A DNA stretch of 46,335 nt from JAAYJR01 sp964563975 (GCA_964563975.1 CAZLZJ010000012.1:1-46335); one strand, 5' to 3'; shown: positions 1-8,372, numbered from the stretch's first letter. Notes: generated from the sequence alone by a model not told the origin. Numbers and translations are program-made.

Positions 1-148
1 TCTTAGGACTTTGTATTGTTATGCAGTCTCATCCCACCGGATATGTCTAATGTGATTCGTATTCCTCGGGGCAGAGATTTGCTTACGGCTTCCTTCAGAT
101 TCCACCTCACGGTGGACACCCTTGCCTTCAGGCGACTATGCGCGGCAC
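1..148 (-). mobile_element. Group II intron, bacterial class C, 5' part of the ribozyme (continues outside the window)
   Basis: Read on the minus strand, this stretch closely resembles the domain I region of class C introns such as that of Oceanobacillus iheyensis, as I remember it. Shared blocks are AAGGGTGTCC, GTGGAATCTGAAGGAAGC, the GAGGAA-ACGAA segment and GCATAACAATACAAAGTCCT. The intron would begin with GTGCC at 148, close to the GUGYG group II start, immediately behind a terminator stem and short T-run, which is the usual class C target. Ribozyme, maturase ORF and 3' end would lie beyond position 1. The segment between the start and the GGGTGTCC block is about 35 nt, shorter than the roughly 85 nt I recall for O. 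iheyensis, so the exact 5' boundary or integrity of the first helices is uncertain. No protein is encoded here. Confidence 0.8.
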
Positions 149-186
149 ATATAAAATGCCAATCCGGACCTGTGCCGGACTGGCAT
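149..186 (-). terminator. Rho-independent terminator of the chaperone-usher-like operon; group IIC insertion target
   Basis: Arms at 156-167 and 175-186 pair over 12 positions on the minus-strand RNA (one G-U pair) with a 7-nt loop. The stem is followed by TTTATAT at 155-149. It lies about 70 nt past the stop codon of the usher-like gene. The intron begins at the end of the T-run. Confidence 0.8.
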
Positions 187-253
187 CATTGCATAAAGCC
201 TGTTAAAGCTTGAAATTTGGAGGTGTGTTATAATAATATTTACTTTCGATTTA

Positions 254-2845
254 TCATATCTTCCTTATTACTATAAAAGTGATATCCTTAATGAAATCTC
301 CTTCAGCAGCTGCTTTCACCTCAACCTCCCTTTTTGCCGGGCTGCTTTTCAGATTCAAATAATCCAACTGACAGGGATCAATTTTGATTCTGTAACGGCC
401 GGGAGGAATATCCATGGAATAAAATGTTCCGTCAGAAAAAGTATATATCACCTTTTTTATTTTACTCTCCACAGCCTCCATGATCACTTTTAATCTGCCC
501 GCCGGCTGTCTCTTTAAATCATTTTGAAAAACTACCTTACCCTCAATAACCCCTGTCCGGTATAAAGGAATTTCTATAAGCCTGTAACTGTTGGGGCCGG
601 CAATAAAAGAGAATTTATCATTAACCGGGGTCAATAAAGGATCGGGTAACTCAGAACGGATAATTTCAACATTATATACCTGATAAGCAGTTAATCTTCC
701 TAAATGTAAAACTCCTTCGGAGCTCATTTTTTTATCAACTGCCCTGCTAAACTTCAATGCAGCAGAAGGGACTTTAATTTCTCCCTTATCATATTTTCCA
801 TTTCCATTTGAATCTACAAACATCAGCAGTGACACTCCGCCATAGCCAACCTGTTCCCTGCCGGAAAAAAGTACTTTTCCCTTTTCAGAAACTGATGAAA
901 CAGAGCCAATGACATTCTGCCTGTACGATAAGTGATCTTTCACCTTCAAAAATCCCGATGAAACTCTGAAACAGTTTAAATCTATATTCATCCCTGCCTG
1001 TAAAAACAGTGTCTCTGTCGAAGGCTTATAATTAAAGTCAATAAAAGACCTTCCTCTCCCGAAAAGAGTTTTTGATACTCTAAGGCCTGCCGAACCGATC
1101 CTGCCATAACAACATTCATATACACCTTTTGCATTCAGCATCATACCCCTGACAATTGAAGGCAGATGCTGCATATTTGAAAAAGAGAAGGCTAACGAGC
1201 TACTGAGAAACCCGGCAGTATAATTTGCTGATATATTACTGCTGTTTAAACGATTCCTGTAATCAACCCTGAAAACAAGCCTCTTTAACCGGGCACTTAC
1301 CCCGCCTGACAAATCACTACCGGTTCCGTTACTGTACCGGTTATGTCTGAATGAAAGCCTAAATCCTGTCTTCAATTCATGCAGGGTACAGGGAAAAAAA
1401 GCTCCTGCATAAAACTCACTTTCAGGCATCCTCATATTTGACAATTGTTCACTCCTGAAGTCTGAATAGGTTATTTGCCAGCTATGCCCTTTATGATAAT
1501 ATGCTTCTGCACCGGTTTTATATATAACTCCCGGAGCAACAAAAATTTTCACAAGATAAGATTCCCGTATCCTTGCCAGTGCAGTAGTATAATATTGAAT
1601 TCCTGCTTCTCCGCCGGGATAAGCAGCTCCTGCCCTGACCGTAATATTTTTCGTAAAGCCTCCTGCAACATAACCCTGGTAAAAAAAATTTCTTCCCCGA
1701 AAATCAAAAGAGCCGTTATCTGAAAAACCACCCTTTATATCATAAGTGATTGCACCTTCCGGTAAAAAATCTTCAGGTGTGGTTATTCTGCTTTCCCTGA
1801 TTACCACCTCTCCGTCAGGCTTGTAAATCTGCACTTTTGAACGTACTGATCCATAACTGAGGGGATACTCAAATCTATAATATCCATTTTCGCCGGTGCT
1901 CCCGTATGCATACAATCTGCCATTAAGATAGAGCTCCACATCAGAACCGGGGGAAGAGGTTCCTTCAGTCAAATGATAATTACAATAACGCCGCGGAATA
2001 ACAGGCTCATTGCTGAAGGCAACACCGGTGATCCTTCTTTGAAAAACTCCGTTTGAGTAAAGCTGACCGGCCCTGAATGTAGTAATAACAGGATTATCGT
2101 TAAACAGATATTCCCAGGATGCATCAACTACTTTTATCGAATTCAGGTTACCTGTATGAGTTCCCGATACACCCCCGCTAAATGCGCCTCCCAATAGTTC
2201 CGCTCCGCCTTTGAACAGGTAATTAAATAAACTGCTGCCGGAACCGGTAACAACTCCGACATTATAATCAAGAACACCTGTTTTAAAAAGTTGGCGCTTA
2301 TGCGGATAAATCAACCGGAAATTATCCTCTTTCTCTTCTCCCGCCTCAATTTTCATATATCTGCGTTTCCTCTCCTTCTGCCTGTCAACCGGCAATTCAC
2401 CGTCGTACTCTAACGACAGGTTCAAAGTGCTTAAATTTATCTTAAATCTCAGATTAAAAGCTCTCTCAAACAGATTGGAAGAGATATAAATATCTGTCAT
2501 ATCCAATCGGTAATCATCAACTGAAAATAAAAAACTTACCTTTCCTGTTTGTGCCTCATGTGAATTAAAATCCAGTTTCCAATCAATATCCGGGTCATAC
2601 CATTTGCCTTCAATAACCATTTTCGACCTGTCAACTTCATAGTAAATACACAAAAGGCTGAACAGCTCCGATAGTGGCAAATAAAAAACATCATTACTAT
2701 ATATTGCTCTGATATAATTGCAACCTGTTGAACAGTAATTAAAAAAGAGAACAGCATCTTCATCCGGAAGAAGATATGATGTACCTGAAATGGCTGTTAC
2801 AGTGATCAAAGCAGGTAGAATAATATTAAGCTTATTAAGCAACAC
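254..2845 (-). CDS. Usher-like outer-membrane protein of a chaperone-usher-type system
   Basis: An 863-residue exported protein, about the usual size of a fimbrial usher (800-900). It has a signal peptide (about 1-23), then an N-terminal domain with the pattern 'DVFYLPLSELFSLL', recalling archaic usher N-domains. After a basic linker (KERKRR, near 155-160) comes a long region of alternating beta strands. The usher-like signature is around residues 300-370: 'DVELYLNGRLYAYG' ... 'PLSYGSVRSKVQIYKPDGE' ... 'DFLPEGAITYDI', matching the usher pattern of a named oligonucleotide-free plug strand, dpdG turn and 'L.PG..dY' return. Near the C-terminus is a calcium-loop-like DSNGNGKYDKGE (678-689), then a domain resembling carboxypeptidase-regulatory (Ig-like) folds. 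The gene is third after a DUF4402 subunit and a PapD-like chaperone. The expected job is secretion and assembly of the subunit at the outer membrane. It could instead be a related beta-barrel with regulatory domains; family placement rests on motifs and context. Confidence 0.65.
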   Translation of the reverse strand: MLLNKLNIILPALITVTAISGTSYLLPDEDAVLFFNYCSTGCNYIRAIYSNDVFYLPLSELFSLLCIYYEVDRSKMVIEGKWYDPDIDWKLDFNSHEAQTGKVSFLFSVDDYRLDMTDIYISSNLFERAFNLRFKINLSTLNLSLEYDGELPVDRQKERKRRYMKIEAGEEKEDNFRLIYPHKRQLFKTGVLDYNVGVVTGSGSSLFNYLFKGGAELLGGAFSGGVSGTHTGNLNSIKVVDASWEYLFNDNPVITTFRAGQLYSNGVFQRRITGVAFSNEPVIPRRYCNYHLTEGTSSPGSDVELYLNGRLYAYGSTGENGYYRFEYPLSYGSVRSKVQIYKPDGEVVIRESRITTPEDFLPEGAITYDIKGGFSDNGSFDFRGRNFFYQGYVAGGFTKNITVRAGAAYPGGEAGIQYYTTALARIRESYLVKIFVAPGVIYKTGAEAYYHKGHSWQITYSDFRSEQLSNMRMPESEFYAGAFFPCTLHELKTGFRLSFRHNRYSNGTGSDLSGGVSARLKRLVFRVDYRNRLNSSNISANYTAGFLSSSLAFSFSNMQHLPSIVRGMMLNAKGVYECCYGRIGSAGLRVSKTLFGRGRSFIDFNYKPSTETLFLQAGMNIDLNCFRVSSGFLKVKDHLSYRQNVIGSVSSVSEKGKVLFSGREQVGYGGVSLLMFVDSNGNGKYDKGEIKVPSAALKFSRAVDKKMSSEGVLHLGRLTAYQVYNVEIIRSELPDPLLTPVNDKFSFIAGPNSYRLIEIPLYRTGVIEGKVVFQNDLKRQPAGRLKVIMEAVESKIKKVIYTFSDGTFYSMDIPPGRYRIKIDPCQLDYLNLKSSPAKREVEVKAAAEGDFIKDITFIVIRKI

Positions 2846-2893
2846 AATTCACAGATAAACTATTTAATGAATATAAATACTTAAGCAAGAAGA

Positions 2894-3742
2894 TCATTCT
2901 ATTATAACACCAACATTATGGCAAACAGGATCCGCCTGCACCAAGTCGGCAGATGCAATATCCTGTCTTTTAGTCTGATAAACCAATTCGAGCTCATAGT
3001 TTCCATTTGGAAGAGTGCCTCCCGGCAACTCTAATTCAATTTTCTGAACAAGATCAAAATATACAACTGTTGTCTGCCGGTAAAATGCCACTTCCCTGTT
3101 GTCAGAATTACGAAGCCTGGCCTCAACACTCCCGTTAAAGGGAGAATTGCCCTCTTTAGAGAGGCAGGCCAATATCTGAAGCTTGCCATCTTTCACTTTA
3201 GTTGTAACTTTTTCAGGAACTAACTTTGTAGATACCTCCCCTTTCCGGTAAAAAACTGCAATATTGTGATTGAATATATAGTTAACCTTTGTTTCAATAT
3301 TATCCGAAAAAAGAGGTTTACCTGCTAAAGCAATAATTTCACCGGAACTTATTATAACGCGACTCCAGTAAACTCCATCAGGTTTCTCGAAAAAATTTCG
3401 CACCTGAACCCTGACAATCTGAGATGTACCGGGAGGGAGCACAAACTTACGCGGAAATGCATATAAGTATTTATCAAGGCCAAATTCTGAAGATGCAAGT
3501 GAGTCCTTATATATCATTATCTGATTACCTGCACTATCGGAAGAAAGATAACCAAATTTAAAATCTACAGATATCTCTCTTGGGGTGTCATAACCGTTAA
3601 GGATCTGCAATGAAGCAACATTTATGGGATCATAAATAAAAAGGGAGACAGGTGCAATCGAGATTTGAGAAAATAGTTGCCGGGAAGCCACTATTTGTAT
3701 AACAACTATAGTAAGTAAAATATATTTAAGCACAACTATCAA
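2894..3742 (-). CDS. PapD-like periplasmic pilus chaperone
   Basis: A 282-residue protein with a signal peptide (about 1-26, ending near LFSQ). The mature part starts 'ISIAPVSLFIYDP', followed by 'REISVDFKFGYL', the first strands of a PapD-type Ig domain. The strand F1-G1 region is clear: 'FPRKFVLPPGTSQIVRVQVR', where family members bind the subunit C-terminus. 'GVYWSRVIISS' and 'NHNIAVFYRKGE' match the end of domain 1 and the linker to domain 2. The role expected from the family is to hold unfolded or incomplete subunits in the periplasm by donor-strand complementation and hand them to the usher. It starts 5 bp after the DUF4402 subunit gene and ends 48 bp before the usher-like gene, so the three are surely cotranscribed. 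The looser sequence fits the archaic or alternative chaperone-usher branches better than classical Fim/Pap. Confidence 0.75.
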   Translation of the reverse strand: MIVVLKYILLTIVVIQIVASRQLFSQISIAPVSLFIYDPINVASLQILNGYDTPREISVDFKFGYLSSDSAGNQIMIYKDSLASSEFGLDKYLYAFPRKFVLPPGTSQIVRVQVRNFFEKPDGVYWSRVIISSGEIIALAGKPLFSDNIETKVNYIFNHNIAVFYRKGEVSTKLVPEKVTTKVKDGKLQILACLSKEGNSPFNGSVEARLRNSDNREVAFYRQTTVVYFDLVQKIELELPGGTLPNGNYELELVYQTKRQDIASADLVQADPVCHNVGVIIE

Positions 3743-3747
3743 TATTG

Positions 3748-4266
3748 CTAATTATATTCAATAGTAAAATGTGCCGCCCCGCTATAACTGCCCACAGCCT
3801 GTGACTCCATTTTGCCCAGGCTGCCGCCAATCCAGAGATAAAAAACTCCAATACCAAGATCAACTGTAACAAACCCGCCATCGGCAATAAGATCTATTGA
3901 ACCTGATTGATTGTCTGATCCGCTTCCTGATAGAGCAAATGTAAAAGTTAAATCATCCTCTTCCCCATAAAGGGTAATTGAAGCAGGCCAGCCGATTCTT
4001 ACAGACTGGGAACCTTGTCCGGTAATTGCCATCTTTCCCGGAGAGGCAGCTGCCCCTACATAAGAGCTGTTATTTCCTTTAGGATCCAAAAAAACCTCTC
4101 CGGGAGTCAATGCAGAGATATTACCGAAATCTGCATCTTCAGTATACAAAACAGACAGTTCGCCAAGTACATTGGCGTTGACCGTAATTTCAGCTTCATG
4201 ATGAACCTGTGCTGACAAACAGGCAGCTTTCACCGTAATAAGTGATATGATTATTAAATTTTTCAT
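3748..4266 (-). CDS. DUF4402 domain protein, probable fibre subunit
   Basis: A 172-residue exported protein from the ATG at 4266 (MKNLIIISLI), preferred over an ATG 33 bp further up because the signal peptide starts there; cleavage is likely near LSAQ. The mature part shows the DUF4402 pattern: 'DADFGNI' early on, 'GEVFLDPKG', a central 'PASITLYG', and the closing 'IGGSLGKMESQAVGSYSGAAHFTIEYN', which matches the family's end with G-x-Y-x-G and a terminal YN. DUF4402 proteins are small beta-sandwich, pilin-like proteins, in other phyla coded next to chaperone-usher genes. First gene of the operon; the chaperone follows after 5 bp. Likely role: the only structural subunit of a surface fibre or coat. 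No separate tip adhesin gene is present. Confidence 0.8.
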   Translation of the reverse strand: MKNLIIISLITVKAACLSAQVHHEAEITVNANVLGELSVLYTEDADFGNISALTPGEVFLDPKGNNSSYVGAAASPGKMAITGQGSQSVRIGWPASITLYGEEDDLTFTFALSGSGSDNQSGSIDLIADGGFVTVDLGIGVFYLWIGGSLGKMESQAVGSYSGAAHFTIEYN

Positions 4267-4378
4267 GAGATTATAAGTAATTATTTTTAATGGTGTCATA
4301 TAGTTTGCTTACATATGTTTTAATCGGGATGCTTAAAATATTTATGTGTTTTAGGGTTTTGAACCAATTTTCTGTAAC

Positions 4379-4415
4379 AATCCGGACTGCCCCGCTGTTG
4401 CGGGGCAGCCGGATT
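4379..4415 (-). promoter_or_regulatory. Strong GC-rich hairpin in the leader of the chaperone-usher-like operon
   Basis: Arms 4379-4385 plus 4387-4395 pair with 4400-4408 plus 4409-4415, giving a 16-bp stem with one bulged base and a 4-nt loop. A T-run follows on the plus strand (4414-4419), but no plus-strand gene lies upstream. On the minus strand the following bases are GTTAC, a poor U-tract. It therefore sits as a stable structure about 115-150 nt into the predicted leader. It may attenuate, stabilise, or partly end the transcript from the response regulator. A smaller hairpin (4473-4479 with 4484-4490) lies upstream of it. Confidence 0.55.
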
Positions 4416-4533
4416 TTTTAATGTTAATTTCGCAATTCGTGCAATTGAAGATATTTTTAAATAACGGGAACACGGAATTATAAAATTCCGGGAAAATTTA
4501 TCAGAACATCTGCTTTGCACTTAAAGCCCGGTT

Positions 4534-4563
4534 CAAAAGTATTAACCGCCCTCTTCCCTGCAA
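4534..4563 (-). promoter_or_regulatory. Bacteroidota-type promoter of the DUF4402-chaperone-usher operon
   Basis: On the minus strand there is TTG at 4563-4561, a spacer of exactly 19 bp, and TACTTTTG at 4541-4534. This fits the TTG-N19-TAnnTTTG consensus in full. Transcription would start near 4530, giving a leader of about 260 nt before the DUF4402 start codon. The operon is thus likely expressed apart from the upstream response regulator. Confidence 0.65.
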
Positions 4564-4593
4564 TATCAAAATGTGGACATTTTATAGACAGTA

Positions 4594-5562
4594 TCAACTT
4601 TTTTTTATTGAACTTAAAGAAAGTACGGTTTTCAAAAAATCATCCTCTTTGGTTAAACCCATTTTCTTTTTAATTCTATACCGGCTTTTTCTAACACTGT
4701 CGAACGAAATATTAAAAAGCTCACCAAGCTGGTTTGTGTTGAGCCCGGTATAGGTGGCAGATAAAAATACAAGTTCATATTGTGTGAGTCCCGGGTATTT
4801 TGCAGTTATATTTGGAATAAAATCGGGATAGCCCTTATTGAATTTCAATTGAAAAGTAAGCCAGCTATTACAAAGGGTGTTTTTTTTGCACACTTTTGTC
4901 TTGAGCTCTATAAGCAGTTTTCTTTGATCAAAAGTAAGATTTTCATTATTTAACTTATTCTGAATCAGATTTTTCAGATTATGAATAGTGTTGTTGGTGT
5001 CAATCACGGACAGTGCTTCCTGCATAAGTTCTAACTCTATATTTTGAAGACAATTGCCGAGATGCTCTTTTTGGGCGTTAATTTTACTGATATATTTCAG
5101 TTTTTCGCTAATATCCTCTTTTAAAAGAGCTATCCTGTTCCTTAAATGATACTCAATCTCAGAAATCTTACTCTCTACATACTCTCCAAGGCTTTCATAT
5201 ATCTCCATTCTTGAAGAAACAGCATTTATAAGTTCTTTTCGGGAAAAAGGCTTTATAAGATAATCATCTGCTCCCAGCTCCATACCTTGCCTGTAATAGC
5301 TCCTGCCGGTCAGGGCCGTAATGAATATAAAGGGTACAAATCTTCCGGTATGCTCTTTTCGAAAACGTTTAAGCACCTCATATCCGTCAATATCAGGCAT
5401 TATTATATCACAAAGAATTAAATCGGGAGAAAGTTCATTTGCCAGCCTTAGTCCGTTAAGCCCGCTTTCAGATCGATAAGGTTTATATCCTTCATATTTT
5501 AAAAGTCTTGCTATACTATCACATAACTCAGGTTCATCTTCAATAATTAAAATTTTTTTCAT
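4594..5562 (-). CDS. Response regulator with receiver domain, central helical region and LuxR-like HTH
   Basis: A 322-residue protein from the ATG at 5562 (MKKILIIEDEPEL); an in-frame start further up would overlap alaS and add residues foreign to receiver domains. Residues 1-120 are a CheY-like receiver: acidic pair E8/D9, phospho-acceptor D52 in 'LILCDIIMPD', the switch Thr in 'FIFITAL' and Lys in 'YLIKPFS'. Residues about 130-240 are helical and charged, likely coiled coil. The C-terminal 'LTQYELVFLSATYTGLNTNQLGELFNIS...SVRKSRYRIKKKMGL' is a LuxR/GerE-like helix-turn-helix of the type common in Bacteroidota regulators. No histidine kinase gene is nearby. It lies directly upstream of, and on the same strand as, the fibre operon, so it is a fair candidate regulator of it. 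Confidence 0.85.
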   Translation of the reverse strand: MKKILIIEDEPELCDSIARLLKYEGYKPYRSESGLNGLRLANELSPDLILCDIIMPDIDGYEVLKRFRKEHTGRFVPFIFITALTGRSYYRQGMELGADDYLIKPFSRKELINAVSSRMEIYESLGEYVESKISEIEYHLRNRIALLKEDISEKLKYISKINAQKEHLGNCLQNIELELMQEALSVIDTNNTIHNLKNLIQNKLNNENLTFDQRKLLIELKTKVCKKNTLCNSWLTFQLKFNKGYPDFIPNITAKYPGLTQYELVFLSATYTGLNTNQLGELFNISFDSVRKSRYRIKKKMGLTKEDDFLKTVLSLSSIKKS

Positions 5563-5614
5563 TATGAAAATGCATTTAGGATAAATGGTTTGTATCTGCA
5601 AAAATAGTAATTTC

Positions 5615-8251
5615 TCAGATACGATTAGCATGCAGATATGAAAGAACTTTATCTAATGCTGTATGTAAACCTCTGCTATCCTTACCTCCGGCTGTAGCAT
5701 AAAATTTTTGTCCTCCGCCGCCGCCCTTAATCTCCCTGCCTGCCTCTAAAATAATTGCCGCAGCATTCAGGCCTCTGTCCCTGACAATATTATCAGAAAT
5801 CATCAGTGTAAGGTTCGGCTTTCCTTCTATTTCAGCTCCCAGCACTAAAAACAGATTGTCAACCTCTCTTTTTAATAAAAAAGCAAGATCTTTCATCATT
5901 CCTGCATTTTCAACTTTCACAATCCCGGAAATTATATTAATCCCTGTTTCCGTAGTCATTTTGCTTTTCAATTCCCGTGCAATCATTTTAACCCGTTCCC
6001 GGTTAAAAGCTTCCAGCCTTTCAGACAACTCGGAATTTTTATTTACTAATTCTGCTATACTTTCCAGCACCTTTTTTGACCCTTTAACAATCTCTTTTAT
6101 ATTTTTCAGAATTTTAATCTGCTCATTAACAAAAATTTCGGCTTTTCTTCCCGTAAAAGCCTCAATACGCCGCACCCCTGCTGCAATGGCACTTTCTGAA
6201 ACTATTTTAAAAAGCCCTATCTGACCTGTAGCCTTTACATGGGTACCTCCGCACAGTTCAACAGAATCTCCAAATTTAACAACCCTTACATTCTCACCGT
6301 ATTTTTCACCAAAAAGCATTATTGCATCCATCTCGCGGGCTTGCTGCAAAGGAATTTCTCTTTTTTCTTCAAGAGGAGTGTTTTTCCTGACATTGTCATT
6401 TACAATATTTTCAACCTCTTCAATCTCTTTATCTGTCATCTTTGTAAAATGAGCAAAGTCAAATCGAAGATATTCTGCATTCACCAATGAACCTTTCTGT
6501 TCAACATGATCTCCCAAAACAGTACGCAGGGCAGCATGAAGAAGATGTGTGGCGGTATGGTTATTAGCTGTTTGTATCCGGCTTTCAGGATCAACTGTTG
6601 CAAAAAACAGACTTTCCGGGTTAGCGGGAAGCTTTTCAGTTAAATGAACAATCAGATTATTCTCTTTACGGGTATTGAAAATATAAATTTTTTCATCTCC
6701 GCTGCTTATATATCCGGAATCTCCTGCTTGCCCGCCCGACTCACCATAAAAAGGAGTCTGATCAAAAACAAGTTGATAATAAACTTTTTTCTTTTCAAAA
6801 ACTTTACGATATCTGGCAATTTTTACTTCTGTCTCTAACATATCATACCCCACAAAATTGCTTTTATCTATCTTTCTTAATTCAATCCAATCGCCCGTCT
6901 CCAGCCTTGCTGCACTTCTCGACCTCTCTTTTTGTTTTTGCATCCCGGTATTGAATCCTTCCTCATCAATTTTCAATCCGTGCTCCCTGGCAATAAGCGC
7001 AGTTAGATCAAGAGGAAACCCATATGTATCATAAAGAATAAAAGCATCCTTCCCGGACATCTCTTCTCCCTTTTTATTTTTTATTTTCAAAATAATTTCA
7101 TCCAGCATCTTTATTCCCGTCGAAAGAGTTCTTAAAAATGACTCCTCCTCCTCCTTTATTACCTTTTCAATCAGCTGTTGCTGGGCAGCCAGTTCGGGAA
7201 AAGGCTCACCCATAATATTTTTCAGCACTTCAACTAATCTGTAAATCAAAGGCTCTTTCACATCCAGAAAAGTATATACATATCGTACGGCACGGCGAAG
7301 TATTCTTCTTATAACATATCCTGCTTTATTATTGGAAGGCAGCTGACCATCAGCTATGGCAAAAGCAACAGCTCTCAAATGGTCGGCAACCACCCGCATT
7401 GCAATATTCACCTTCTCGTCAGGTCCATATTTTTTGCCGCTGAAAATCTCTATCCCGGAAATTATATCCCGGAAAATATCGGTATCATAATTCGAGAAGA
7501 CCCCCTGTAAAACCATGCAAAGCCTTTCAAAACCCATACCTGTGTCAACATGTTTATCCGGAAGCTCCTCCAATGCCCCGTTTAACAATCTGTTAAACTG
7601 TATAAAAACTAAATTCCAAACCTCAACAACCAACGGATGATCCATATTTATCAAATCGCGCCCCGGCACTTTTAATATCTCTTCGTTGCTCCTAAGATCA
7701 ACATGGATCTCTGAACAAGGTCCGCATGGCCCGGTATCACCCATTTCCCAAAAATTGTCTTTTTTGGAACCATCCAATATGTGATCTGCAGGCAGGTGCT
7801 TTCTCCAAAATCCGGCCGAATCATCATCCCTTTCCAGATTATCAGCCTTACTCCCTTCAAATATTGTTGCATACACCCGTGACGGATCAATTCCCATACG
7901 ATCTACTAAAAATTCCCATGCCCAATCAATAGCCTCTTCTTTAAAATAGTCGCCAAACGACCAGTTACCAAGCATTTCAAACATTGTATGATGGTAAGTA
8001 TCCTGTCCAACTTCCTCAAGATCATTATGTTTACCTGATACTCTCAGGCATTTCTGTGTATCGGCAACCCTGGCCCACTTCACAGGTTCATTACCCAAAA
8101 AAATATCTTTAAACTGATTCATACCTGCATTTGTGTACATCAATGTAGGATCTCCTTTTATTACCATCGGTGCCGATGGAACAATCTGATGATCTTTTTC
8201 CTTGAAAAAATCCAGAAATGCCTTCCGTATCTCTCCTGATTTATACCTCAT
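5615..8251 (-). CDS. alaS: Alanine--tRNA ligase
   Basis: Charges tRNA-Ala with alanine in the cytoplasm. About 878 residues, the usual length for bacterial AlaRS. The class II catalytic core is at the N-terminus ('PTLMYTNAGMNQFKDIFLG', 'DTGPCGPCSEIH', 'VDTGMGFERL'), followed by the tRNA-binding region. The editing domain has the zinc motif HTATH (about residue 565) and the CGGTH motif (about 666-670). The C-terminal part ends with the glycine-rich 'GGGGGQKFYATAGG' of the C-Ala domain. The ATG at 8251 is preferred over the one at 8263 because homologs begin near 'EIRKAFLDFF'. It is divergent from the M23 peptidase gene. Confidence 0.96.
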   Translation of the reverse strand: MRYKSGEIRKAFLDFFKEKDHQIVPSAPMVIKGDPTLMYTNAGMNQFKDIFLGNEPVKWARVADTQKCLRVSGKHNDLEEVGQDTYHHTMFEMLGNWSFGDYFKEEAIDWAWEFLVDRMGIDPSRVYATIFEGSKADNLERDDDSAGFWRKHLPADHILDGSKKDNFWEMGDTGPCGPCSEIHVDLRSNEEILKVPGRDLINMDHPLVVEVWNLVFIQFNRLLNGALEELPDKHVDTGMGFERLCMVLQGVFSNYDTDIFRDIISGIEIFSGKKYGPDEKVNIAMRVVADHLRAVAFAIADGQLPSNNKAGYVIRRILRRAVRYVYTFLDVKEPLIYRLVEVLKNIMGEPFPELAAQQQLIEKVIKEEEESFLRTLSTGIKMLDEIILKIKNKKGEEMSGKDAFILYDTYGFPLDLTALIAREHGLKIDEEGFNTGMQKQKERSRSAARLETGDWIELRKIDKSNFVGYDMLETEVKIARYRKVFEKKKVYYQLVFDQTPFYGESGGQAGDSGYISSGDEKIYIFNTRKENNLIVHLTEKLPANPESLFFATVDPESRIQTANNHTATHLLHAALRTVLGDHVEQKGSLVNAEYLRFDFAHFTKMTDKEIEEVENIVNDNVRKNTPLEEKREIPLQQAREMDAIMLFGEKYGENVRVVKFGDSVELCGGTHVKATGQIGLFKIVSESAIAAGVRRIEAFTGRKAEIFVNEQIKILKNIKEIVKGSKKVLESIAELVNKNSELSERLEAFNRERVKMIARELKSKMTTETGINIISGIVKVENAGMMKDLAFLLKREVDNLFLVLGAEIEGKPNLTLMISDNIVRDRGLNAAAIILEAGREIKGGGGGQKFYATAGGKDSRGLHTALDKVLSYLHANRI

Positions 8252-8372
8252 ACTATATTCCAAATTTTTTGAATTTTGTTAAAAAAAATTAAACCCATAT
8301 AACAAATATCCCGTTTTTCAGTTATTTGTTTAGTTTTGTGCTGTGGATTTATTCACAATTTACAATAAATTC

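Noticed and set aside
16..213. Open frame of 65 codons on the plus strand at the left edge
   Set aside because: It lies antisense to the group II intron ribozyme and the terminator hairpin; no protein family is recognised.
4379..4419. Hairpin plus T-run as a plus-strand terminator
   Set aside because: The shape is right for the plus strand, but no plus-strand gene or full promoter was found upstream; more likely part of the minus-strand leader.
4320..4520. Open frame of 66 codons on the minus strand in the fibre operon leader
   Set aside because: GTG start, no recognisable domain, and it runs through the large hairpin; kept only as a remote leader-peptide idea.
4300..4593. Invertible promoter in front of the fibre operon, as known for Bacteroides surface genes
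   Set aside because: No inverted repeats flanking the promoter and no recombinase gene were found; the inverted repeats seen are simple hairpins.
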